Shown here: one piece after another, positions 1 to 6,328 of the stretch | Numbering within the stretch: position 1 is the stretch's first letter | Layout of the letters: each line of letters starts with the position of its first letter | From: Thermotogae bacterium | GTDB lineage: Bacteria > Hydrothermota > Hydrothermia > LBFQ01 | NCBI GenBank assembly: GCA_013154295.1 | Contig: JAADCS010000001.1 | Span: 1-33,864, forward strand | Direction of reading: 5' to 3' | DNA length: 33,864 bases | The notes under the pieces: model-generated | What the model saw: only the letters and a program-made list of their open reading frames with translations | Database searches by the model: none | Told to the model about the DNA's origin: nothing | Translations under genes and position numbers: made by a program

Positions 1-1
1 C

Positions 2-766
2 AACCCCCGCGCTGCGAGGGACATATACAGGCAGATAAAGTTGGCCTTGGACAGTCAGGAGAACTACATAGACGCCCGGAAGTTCTACGCCCTTGAGCTT
101 CAGGCCCACGGAAGGGAGTTGGAGGGGGAGATAAGGAGAGAGTGGGTCCGCCTCCCATCCGACGTTCGCCGCCCCATCGGCAGGCTCGTGGAGGGCAACC
201 TCAAGGTTGCCACCTACATAGTACTGGCTCTGCTCCTCTTGGTGGTGCTGGGGCTGTTAGTCGCCTTGCATCAGCTTTCGATCTGGGGAGCATACATCCT
301 CGTTGGCCCCAACGGTTTCGTTAAGAACGCCCTCTTCTTCCTCCTGCTCGCAGCCGCCGTGGGAGGGTTGGTCGCGTTCGTGAGGAGGTATTCCACGCTT
401 CAGAGGGTCGCCAACGCCTATCAGGACCTGCTCGTGTATTACCTCTACGGTGATACGGCAAACTTCGGCCTCTCGTGGGTCAGGCCCTTCACCATCTTCT
501 TAATAACAGTTATGTTCTACGGCGCCATATACCAACTGCACAGTGCTGGTTTCCCATACAACCTTCTACCGTCTCCCCTCTACGACTTCTTCTACTCCTT
601 CTCGGACGCCCTAAACTCCTTAGCACGCCCCATATTTCCCCACTTCATCGCCTCCCAATTCCACAACATCCGGGGACTGGAGTTCATATCTTTAATTTTC
701 TACGTCCTCTCCGGTTATCTGGTCTATCAGACCATCGTAGGTTTGAGGCGTAGGGTGAGGAGGTAA
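2..766 (+). CDS. C-terminal part of pentapeptide-repeat/ion-channel-like membrane protein (5' truncated by window edge)
   Basis: The frame is open to the first base of the window, so the TTG at 41 in the ORF track is not the real start; upstream in-frame codons read NPRAARDIYRQIK. The segment DIYRQIKLALDSQENYIDA followed by RKFYALELQAHGREL resembles the linker after the repeats of pentapeptide-repeat proteins, where a helix-rich stretch with an xxFYxxEM-like motif leads into a membrane domain. Four hydrophobic segments follow, near ORF residues 55-78, 96-114, 147-165 and 213-235, ending with the basic tail GLRRRVRR. It is probably an inner-membrane protein with a cytoplasmic N-terminal domain outside the window. 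Substrate and function are unknown. It ends in TAA, and no clear terminator follows. Confidence 0.6.
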   Translation, partial: NPRAARDIYRQIKLALDSQENYIDARKFYALELQAHGRELEGEIRREWVRLPSDVRRPIGRLVEGNLKVATYIVLALLLLVVLGLLVALHQLSIWGAYILVGPNGFVKNALFFLLLAAAVGGLVAFVRRYSTLQRVANAYQDLLVYYLYGDTANFGLSWVRPFTIFLITVMFYGAIYQLHSAGFPYNLLPSPLYDFFYSFSDALNSLARPIFPHFIASQFHNIRGLEFISLIFYVLSGYLVYQTIVGLRRRVRR

Positions 767-1051
767 ATGCCATTTTAATCCTGGGATTCCTACTCTGTCA
801 AGAACAGAACTTCAGTGGGATTGGAGTTTCCGAAAACCTCGTAGAACGGCATACTAAAGTAGGCATCGTGACCTTTCGTCCTTTCATAATTAGGAACGCT
901 GTTTTTCAACCGATCACGTAGAAATACTGTTCAAAAAATGGGGTTCCGTTAAACTCGATCATCGTGCCACATCCTGGAATTCTCCATTCTCACCTATCAG
1001 TTATGCTTCTCTCTTTCATCTTTCGCTCTCTCCGTCTCAAAGACACACTTG
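767..1051. other. Intergenic gap with possible decayed minus-strand coding remnant
   Basis: No intact gene is visible. On the minus strand two adjacent frames are open: 989-906 and 930-790 (ending TAG at 792-790). A one-base shift near 915-920 would join them. The second frame contains protein-like text such as DAYFSMPFYEVFGN. The open stretches (27 and 46 codons) are not long enough to exclude chance. The right end of the gap holds the promoter of the next gene. Confidence 0.3.
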
Positions 1052-1057
1052 TATAAT
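1052..1057 (+). promoter_or_regulatory. -10 box TATAAT of the SDR-like gene
   Basis: TATAAT ends 9 nt before the ATG at 1067, with T immediately before the ATG. The TTG at 1049 used in the ORF track lies on this box and is not a credible start. No clear -35 element is seen. Confidence 0.75.
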
Positions 1058-1066
1058 ACCTTTCCT

Positions 1067-2857
1067 ATGCCGGTATATGACTTTAGGCGCTTCATGATAG
1101 TCGGGGGCACAGGTTTGGTAGGTAGAGCCATCCTTAAAAAGGTCCTACCCGTGAGCCGTCGCCTCATAGTTCTTGGCCTCCGTAAGAAAGAAGTAGAGGA
1201 AACCCTAACCCTTTTCTCTGGAAAGGTTAAAGAAGAAACTCACCCAGTCTTGGGCTCGTATCTACGCAGCGGCAAAATAAGTGGATTTTGGGGTGATATA
1301 TTCCTAAGTTTGAAGCTAAATTCGGAGTTGAAGGGGAAGGTTGAAGAGAGAAAGAAAGCAGGAGAAAAGGATATAGATCTGTTGAAGCTCATGAAGGAGC
1401 TTCTGGAGAGGGATGAAAGGTTTCGCCTGGAAGCCATAGAGGACCTGTTGGGCCTTCTAAGAGGGCGAAAAAGAGGAAGAACCAACTATCTTAGGGTACT
1501 TTTGAAAAACCTTAAACCCGATGTGGTGGTGGATACCGTAAACACAGCCACGGCCATCGCATACAGAGATATTTTCAAAAACGTAGCCGATATATACAAA
1601 CTTCTGAAAGAGGATGCAAAATCGGAGGCTTATAAGGATTATGTAACGAACCTTCTTCTCTCCCTCAACATCCCCATACTTTTGAACCACGCCATAAACC
1701 TTTACGAGGGTCTTAAAGAAGCCGGAAGCCGAATTTATCTAAAAGTCGGCACTACCGGAACCGGTGGCATGGGTTGGAACATTCCTTACACCCATGGAGA
1801 GGATAAACCTTCCAAAAAGCTTTTGGACAAATCCGCCATAGCCGGAGCTTCAACCATGCTCTTTGTACTCATGAACAGAGACGATTCTCCAGTGGTCGTT
1901 AAAGAGATAAAACCAGGTGCTATGATAGGGTGGAAAAAGATAAGCAAGGGCACCATCATCAAACGTGGTGCGGAGATTATCCTGAAGGAACCGGTTGCCG
2001 TTTCACTTGCCATGGGAACAATAGAAAAGAAAACCACACCCGAAACAGGAAAGGTTCTGAAGACGGCTTACATAGATACCGGCGAAAACGGCTTCTTTTC
2101 CCTGGAGGAATTCAGAGCCATAACTTCTCTATCCCAAATGGAAATGATCACACCAGAGGATATAGCCGAGGTCGTTTTCCTGGAACTAAAAGGCAAGAGT
2201 ACGGGCAAAGACGTAGTAGGGGTCGTGGAAAGCGCTATATTAGGCCCCTCCTATAGAGGAGGCTTCATGCGAGACGGAGCTATCAAACTACTTGAAAAAT
2301 ACGAGAAGGAATCTCCCATGCCGAGTGTGGCCTTTGAGATATTGGGGCCTCCGCGTTTATCCAAGCTACTCTTCGAGGCCCATATCCTGAAGGAAACTTT
2401 CAAGACCTTGACTGCCCTGTCAGAGGCCAAACCAGAAGTCATATCCAAGACTATGTGGGACTACCTAAAAGAAAATCCGGATATGATGAGTTACATAACT
2501 TCCATAGGTATAGGTGTTCTCTCTCCCTCCCGGCGTCTTTACTACACCGAGGAATTAAAAGTTCCAAACCTTCCTGTAAATGATTTCTCGGCTGAAGATG
2601 TGGAGGAGTGGGCCCACAAGGGGTGGGTGGATACGAGAGTTGAGAATGCTCGGCGCTGGAAGTACAGAGCCATGATGTATCTGGAAGAGCTAACACGCAA
2701 GTATAGAGAATTGAAAAAGCTGAATGCCAGTTCTGCCCACGATCGTATAGGCCTACAACCTTTGAACCTGCGACCAAAATACGAGATAGTACCCGGTGAG
2801 ATAGTGCGCTGGATCTTCATCCACGAGGACAAGGGTCGCCGGACTAGACCCTACTGA
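1067..2857 (+). CDS. Large NAD(P)-dependent SDR/epimerase-like protein, 596 aa
   Basis: The N-terminus MIVGGTGLVGRAILKKV (from about residue 9) is a classic Rossmann GxxGxxG NAD(P)-binding motif of extended short-chain dehydrogenases. The protein is nearly twice the usual length. A charged, probably helical insertion (about residues 80-140, many Lys/Glu) follows the first strands. A conserved-looking block KVGTTGTGGMGWNIPYTHGE (about 225-245) sits where the substrate loop would be. The C-terminal third is mostly helical. I recognise the overall type, long uncharacterised SDR homologues with a TGTGGMG block, but not a specific reaction. The start at ATG 1067 rests on the -10 box 9 nt upstream. 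It is followed after 24 nt by a small outer-membrane protein gene with its own promoter. No signal peptide, so cytoplasmic. Confidence 0.7.
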   Translation: MPVYDFRRFMIVGGTGLVGRAILKKVLPVSRRLIVLGLRKKEVEETLTLFSGKVKEETHPVLGSYLRSGKISGFWGDIFLSLKLNSELKGKVEERKKAGEKDIDLLKLMKELLERDERFRLEAIEDLLGLLRGRKRGRTNYLRVLLKNLKPDVVVDTVNTATAIAYRDIFKNVADIYKLLKEDAKSEAYKDYVTNLLLSLNIPILLNHAINLYEGLKEAGSRIYLKVGTTGTGGMGWNIPYTHGEDKPSKKLLDKSAIAGASTMLFVLMNRDDSPVVVKEIKPGAMIGWKKISKGTIIKRGAEIILKEPVAVSLAMGTIEKKTTPETGKVLKTAYIDTGENGFFSLEEFRAITSLSQMEMITPEDIAEVVFLELKGKSTGKDVVGVVESAILGPSYRGGFMRDGAIKLLEKYEKESPMPSVAFEILGPPRLSKLLFEAHILKETFKTLTALSEAKPEVISKTMWDYLKENPDMMSYITSIGIGVLSPSRRLYYTEELKVPNLPVNDFSAEDVEEWAHKGWVDTRVENARRWKYRAMMYLEELTRKYRELKKLNASSAHDRIGLQPLNLRPKYEIVPGEIVRWIFIHEDKGRRTRPY

Positions 2858-2866
2858 ATCCTCCCT

Positions 2867-2872
2867 TAGAAT
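2867..2872 (+). promoter_or_regulatory. -10 box TAGAAT of the outer-membrane protein gene
   Basis: TAGAAT ends 9 nt before ATG 2882. Its TAG is also an in-frame stop upstream of that ATG, so translation cannot start further upstream in this frame. Confidence 0.7.
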
Positions 2873-2881
2873 AATCGGGAT

Positions 2882-3490
2882 ATGTTACTATTGGTGTTCA
2901 GCCAGTACGATTGGGAAGCGGACGAATACTACTACGAAGAGATCCGCAGAAAGGGTAAGTATGTTCTAGCAGCTGCAGGATACGGCATCTTTCTCTCCGG
3001 CGATAAACCCCAGGCTGCATTCGGGTACCTAGGCATACGTACCACACGTCTTGAAGATCCAAGAGCATACTTTACCTTCCTAGGAGGTGGAGGTTACTCC
3101 TTCACCCATGACCTCTTCTACGGCCAGGGGGGCGTTCTATACGAGAGAAGAACCCAGAGGTTTGGGGGACGTGTTGCCTTTCACTTGGGTGTCGGGATAC
3201 TTGCGAGTTATTATTCCTGGGGTACCGGTTCCTCTCCCTTGGCTGACAGCGGAGTCTCCAACACCGAGGCTATAATGTTTGATTTCCCCATTAGGGCAGC
3301 CGTTAGTTTACGTTTTGGGGCCTTTGAGTTCGTTCCAGAGCTTCAAGCGGTTCCATCCGTGAGTACGAACTTTCATAAGTTTTTCGCTCTGCGAGGCGTC
3401 CTCTATGTGATGTACGGTCATGAATCCGAATCCGAATTCTTTGAGGCGAAGCGAAAGAAAAAGGAGATGCGATACAAAAAGCTGAAGTGA
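2882..3490 (+). CDS. Putative outer-membrane beta-barrel protein, 202 aa
   Basis: No family is recognised. The N-terminus MLLLVFSQ is a very short hydrophobic stretch, possibly a minimal export signal. After it come alternating hydrophobic/polar segments rich in Gly, Tyr and Phe (FGYLGIRTTRLED, FTFLGGGGYSFTHDLFYGQ, AFHLGVGILASYYSWG, IRAAVSLRFGAFEFVPELQ) typical of short transmembrane beta strands. The tail is strongly basic (EAKRKKKEMRYKKLK), which is odd for a barrel that normally ends on an aromatic residue. The start is fixed by an in-frame TAG at 2867 with no other start between. It overlaps the next gene by GTGA, suggesting coupled translation. The barrel assignment is inference from composition. 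Confidence 0.6.
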   Translation: MLLLVFSQYDWEADEYYYEEIRRKGKYVLAAAGYGIFLSGDKPQAAFGYLGIRTTRLEDPRAYFTFLGGGGYSFTHDLFYGQGGVLYERRTQRFGGRVAFHLGVGILASYYSWGTGSSPLADSGVSNTEAIMFDFPIRAAVSLRFGAFEFVPELQAVPSVSTNFHKFFALRGVLYVMYGHESESEFFEAKRKKKEMRYKKLK

Positions 3491-4278
3491 GCCTACCGGA
3501 GAACTTTATAACGGTACTCCCTCCACCTTCGTCCTGGAAAGTGGAAGAGGTAGATAACTACTTAAAATGGGCTTTCAAACTCAGAGAAAAAGTTAAAGGT
3601 GCCTTCCTAATACCGGAAGTTTTACCCCATGCAGGTTACGGTGAAAGACCCATACCTTTCCAAGAAAAGATACCACTTTTGGAATTCGCCTCTTTACTCG
3701 GAAAGGGTGGGAAAGTGTTTGTAAGCCGCTACTTTTCTACGATACAAAGGGAAGAAGCGGCACGTTGGTTGGATGACGCTGGATCTTCCGTTGACGGAGT
3801 GTTGGTTGTGGGAAAGACCCCTGGAAGCACCCGCGCCTTCGGAATGGACGTTTTAGAGGCCATAACCTTAGCTAAACGATACTTTGAAGATGTGGGAGCG
3901 ATACTCATAGCCGGGAGACCTGACGAAACTGTTAGAGTTTGCAGAAAGATTGAAACTGGGGCCACTTTTTTCGTTTCACAGATCACTTTTGATCCTCTCC
4001 CCTTGGAAGTTTTGCTCTCGGCCTTAGAGAAGACTTGCCCGTCTATTACTGTATATCCGAGCGTGGCCCCTATAGTAGGGAAAAGGGAAGTTGAACTTTT
4101 GGAATGGATGGGAGTGGCTGTACCTGATCCTATCCCTTCTGTAGGTAAGCTGATAGGGCGTCTTCTCAAGCTTCCTTTGGTCGGCGGTATGAACTATGAG
4201 CATATACTTCTTGGCAACTTACGAAAACTCGCTTACATGGATATACCACCGTATAATACACTTCATGATCTCGGTTGA
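3487..4278 (+). CDS. Methylenetetrahydrofolate reductase-like (MetF-family) protein, 263 aa
   Basis: The second half matches the MTHFR TIM barrel pattern: AGRPDETVRVCRKIETGATFF then VSQITFDP (compare KxxAGAdFxxTQxFFD), followed by ITVYPSVAPIVGKREVELLE and a GVAVPDP loop. The N-terminal FITVLPP aligns with the SFEFFPP motif of MetF, but the catalytic Glu (Glu28 in E. coli) appears to be Thr. At 263 aa it is shorter than the usual ~290-300. It may be a true reductase with a rearranged active site, or a MetF-fold protein acting on another folate or C1 carrier. The GTG start overlaps the upstream stop (GTGA). The downstream ABC ATPase starts inside its last 14 nt and has its own -10 box within this gene. 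Cytoplasmic, presumably FAD-binding. Confidence 0.6.
   Translation: MSLPENFITVLPPPSSWKVEEVDNYLKWAFKLREKVKGAFLIPEVLPHAGYGERPIPFQEKIPLLEFASLLGKGGKVFVSRYFSTIQREEAARWLDDAGSSVDGVLVVGKTPGSTRAFGMDVLEAITLAKRYFEDVGAILIAGRPDETVRVCRKIETGATFFVSQITFDPLPLEVLLSALEKTCPSITVYPSVAPIVGKREVELLEWMGVAVPDPIPSVGKLIGRLLKLPLVGGMNYEHILLGNLRKLAYMDIPPYNTLHDLG
4252..4257 (+). promoter_or_regulatory. -10 box TATAAT of the ABC ATPase gene, inside the MetF-like CDS
   Basis: TATAAT lies within the last codons of the MetF-like gene and ends 7 nt before ATG 4265. It implies an internal promoter giving a leaderless ABC-permease transcript. Confidence 0.65.
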
Positions 4279-4927
4279 GGGTCTTTATAAAGCGTACGGT
4301 GGAAGGATGATCTTACGGAATCTGGACCTAAAGGTGGAAGAGGGGGAACGGGTGTTTCTTTTGGCTCCCAATGGGTTTGGGAAGAGTACTTTATTAAAGA
4401 TTTTAGCAAATATTGAACCTTTCCAGAGGGGCAAGGTAAGCGTAGCCAGCTTCAACGTCCCATCTTCCCGAAGCCGAGCTGCGCTCTCATATATCAGCGA
4501 GAACGACAACCTCTATGAGGGATTCTCCCTTGGATATTTGGCTGAATTTTCCGCCCACTTTTGGCCCTTTGAGTGGAAGTTATTTGAAAGTTTTCTAAAT
4601 GTGATAGGCGTGGATACTAGAGCCAAATACGGTCAGCTCTCTAAGGGTCAAAGGATGGTGGTGAGGGTAGCGCTGGGTATAGCGAAAGATGTTCCCGTAT
4701 ACCTGATAGACGAACCTTTGTCCTCCCTAGACTTCGTCCTTCGCGAGAAAGTGGTAGAGATGATAAAGGAAAGGTCCGATAGAACTATGCTCTTCACCTC
4801 CCATCAGATAGACGAGCTGGAAAGTCTGGCTACTCGCTTCGTTTTTCTCAAGGACGGCCAAATAGCGCTTAGTACGGAGAACCGTCATAATCTGAAGGAC
4901 CGATACAGGGAGGTCTTTGGTGGATAG
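4265..4927 (+). CDS. ABC transporter ATP-binding protein, 220 aa
   Basis: A single nucleotide-binding domain: Walker A APNGFGKST (residues 33-41), Q-loop region near SYISENDN, signature LSKGQ, Walker B VYLIDEP, D-loop SSLD, and the H-loop TSHQ. The first residue of Walker A is Ala instead of the common Gly. It lacks the C-terminal OB-fold/TOBE domain of MalK-type sugar ATPases and most resembles short Ecs/Ccm/antibiotic-type ATPases. The ORF track start at 4196 adds 23 residues without sense; ATG 4265, 7 nt after a TATAAT box, gives MISVEGLYKAYGG, the usual ABC N-terminus. Its stop overlaps the start of the MalG-type permease, so the two are co-expressed although their subfamilies do not match. 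Confidence 0.85.
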   Translation: MISVEGLYKAYGGRMILRNLDLKVEEGERVFLLAPNGFGKSTLLKILANIEPFQRGKVSVASFNVPSSRSRAALSYISENDNLYEGFSLGYLAEFSAHFWPFEWKLFESFLNVIGVDTRAKYGQLSKGQRMVVRVALGIAKDVPVYLIDEPLSSLDFVLREKVVEMIKERSDRTMLFTSHQIDELESLATRFVFLKDGQIALSTENRHNLKDRYREVFGG

Positions 4928-5741
4928 ACGTATAAGAAAATTCGTCCTGATAGGTGGAGCCATTCTTCTACTCCTTTTCACCTTCTTCCCCTTCTACTGG
5001 ATGTTCATAACCTCCTTGAAAACACAAGCTGAAGCTATCCTGTTCCCACCGACGCTCTGGCCCAAGGAGATAACCTTTGATGCTTACAAACTCGTTTTTA
5101 CCAAACTGAACATCGGCATGAGTGTTTTGGTAACCTTGGGGATGATAGCCGTTATAGTCTCCGGTGAGGTCGTTACCTCAACACTGGCAGCTTACGCCTT
5201 CTCCTGGATAGATTTTAAGGGTCGGGAGATCTTATTCTCAATACTTTTGGTCTTGGCATCTATACCTATGCCCGTGTTTATCCTACAGCTCTTCATCGTG
5301 GTGCAAAAGCTCGGTTTGGTTGATACCTTCGCCGGTTTGGTTGTACCGTGGCTTGCCAACATATACTCAATCTTTCTCCTACGACAGGCTTTTAAGAGTA
5401 TTCCCCGCGAGCTAAGAGATGCCATATACATGGATGGAGGAAATGATCTAACTTTTCTTCTGAAGGTAGCCATACCCATAGCGCGTCCCGTTCTTATAAC
5501 AGTGGTGGTCTTCAGCGCCGTATATACCTGGAACTCGTTCCTTTGGCCTCTTTTGGTGGTTTCCGATAAAAACTTAAGGCCCATACAGTTGGCCGTGGCA
5601 TACTTTTCGCAGGGTGAAGTTTCCAACTATCCGGCCCTTATGGCGGCATCTTTCTTAAGTGCCCTTCCGGCTTTGCTGGTATTCGCCATCTTCCAAAGAC
5701 AGATTACGGAGGTGTACGCAAGAGGAGGGATGAAGGATTGA
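4917..5741 (+). CDS. MalG-type (CUT1) carbohydrate ABC transporter permease, 274 aa
   Basis: Inner-membrane permease with six hydrophobic segments. The first is FVLIGGAILLLLFTFFPFYW, followed by the family-typical MFITSLKTQAEAI and PPTLWPKE. The cytoplasmic EAA loop is ELRDAIYMDGGNDLTFLLKV followed by AIPIARP, which contacts the ATPase. Length and C-terminus (FQRQITEVYARGGMKD) match MalG/LacG homologues. Start: TTG 4917 or GTG 4920; GGAGGT a few nt upstream is a good Shine-Dalgarno sequence for GTG 4920. It overlaps the ATPase gene. A normal CUT1 importer also needs a MalF-type permease, a MalK ATPase and a binding protein; none is in the window, so they must be encoded elsewhere or the transporter is unusual. 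Confidence 0.88.
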   Translation: MVDRRIRKFVLIGGAILLLLFTFFPFYWMFITSLKTQAEAILFPPTLWPKEITFDAYKLVFTKLNIGMSVLVTLGMIAVIVSGEVVTSTLAAYAFSWIDFKGREILFSILLVLASIPMPVFILQLFIVVQKLGLVDTFAGLVVPWLANIYSIFLLRQAFKSIPRELRDAIYMDGGNDLTFLLKVAIPIARPVLITVVVFSAVYTWNSFLWPLLVVSDKNLRPIQLAVAYFSQGEVSNYPALMAASFLSALPALLVFAIFQRQITEVYARGGMKD

Positions 5742-5959
5742 AGGTGAAGGTTCGTGTTAAACCTGCCTCCAAAGTTGCTAAAGTGGTGGAAGAAGAAGGA
5801 ACTTTGGTGGTATTTTTAAAATCTCCTCCGGTTGAAGGCAGAGCAAACAGGGAGTTGGTCGAGGTTTTAGCGAAACACTTCGGGGTTACAAAGGATTCGG
5901 TGCGGATACTTCGTGGTAAGAAGTCAAGGACGAAGGTAATCGAGATAGTAAATCGCTAA
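5738..5959 (+). CDS. YggU/UPF0235 (DUF167) family protein, 73 aa
   Basis: A small basic protein matching the YggU family: VKVRVKPASKVAKVV, then VFLKSPPVEGRANRELVEVLAKHF, GVTKDSVRILRGKKSRTKVIEI. The SPPVxGxAN and LxxGxxSRxKxI blocks are the family signature. Its role is not established; homologues are often encoded near YggT or proline-synthesis genes, not here. The TTG start overlaps the permease stop (ATTGA), with GAGGAGG upstream as Shine-Dalgarno. It is the last gene of the cluster beginning at 2882. Confidence 0.88.
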   Translation: MKVKVRVKPASKVAKVVEEEGTLVVFLKSPPVEGRANRELVEVLAKHFGVTKDSVRILRGKKSRTKVIEIVNR

Positions 5960-6315
5960 GGTATTTCTTCAGCCACCAGGGATTATACCGTTTTACATTG
6001 GAGATGGGAGTACCCACATCACTATCATTCCGGTGAGTGGTTTCACTTGGAGGCTGTTTAGCCTCACAGTGAAACCAGAAGGGGTCCGTGCTTTTGATTT
6101 CCGGCAAAGGTTTGTAATCTTAAAAGGTAAAAGAAATCAAGGATCTATCTATGCAGGGAAGTATAATCCCTGTCACATTTGGGGACCTAAATTTTCCACA
6201 CCCTATCCCCTGCAACACCTTTTTGACCTTTCATTCGCCAGGATTGGGAGATAAAACTTTCCATGCCATAACCCCATATACTCCTTCAACCGCTTGCTTT
6301 GGTAGCATACCCCTT
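5960..6315. other. Intergenic gap with hairpins and copy 1 of a dispersed repeat
   Basis: No gene is accepted here; ORF 6033-6254 and the minus ORF 5886-6107 look like chance frames. The gap holds the repeat hairpin at 6038-6076 and a smaller perfect dyad at 6154-6172 (CAGGGA, 7-nt loop, TCCCTG). No intrinsic terminator with a U-tract was seen after the YggU gene. Confidence 0.5.
6038..6076. repeat. Dispersed intergenic hairpin repeat, copy 1
   Basis: The core begins GGTTTCACTTGGAGGC, has the loop region TGTTTA, and closes with GCCTCACAGTGAAACC. Both arms pair over about 17 bp with two mismatches. A second, partly degraded copy lies at 33284-33317. Both copies are followed downstream by a GGCAAAG(G/A)TTTG motif (6103-6114 and 33327-33338). 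The GTTTC...GAAAC span is 36 nt, the size of a CRISPR repeat, but there is no array. Confidence 0.75.
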
Positions 6316-6321
6316 TAAAAT
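6316..6321 (+). promoter_or_regulatory. -10 box TAAAAT of apgM
   Basis: TAAAAT ends 7 nt before ATG 6329, with C immediately before the ATG. The spacer is CCAATCC, with no Shine-Dalgarno sequence. Confidence 0.7.
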
Positions 6322-6328
6322 CCAATCC

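Noticed and set aside
1930-2256. 108-aa plus ORF inside the SDR gene, and similar overlapping ORFs throughout the track
   Set aside because: They are alternative-frame shadows of strongly supported genes, with biased composition and no start signals.
5886-6107. 73-aa minus-strand ORF antisense to the YggU gene
   Set aside because: Low-complexity, Pro/Ser-rich translation that overlaps a well-supported gene; treated as a shadow.
6033-6254. 73-aa plus-strand ORF over the repeat copy
   Set aside because: It runs through the hairpin repeat, shows no family resemblance, and has no -10 box at the usual spacing. A FRQRF peptide shared with the region after copy 2 lies in a different frame relative to the hairpin and is probably chance.
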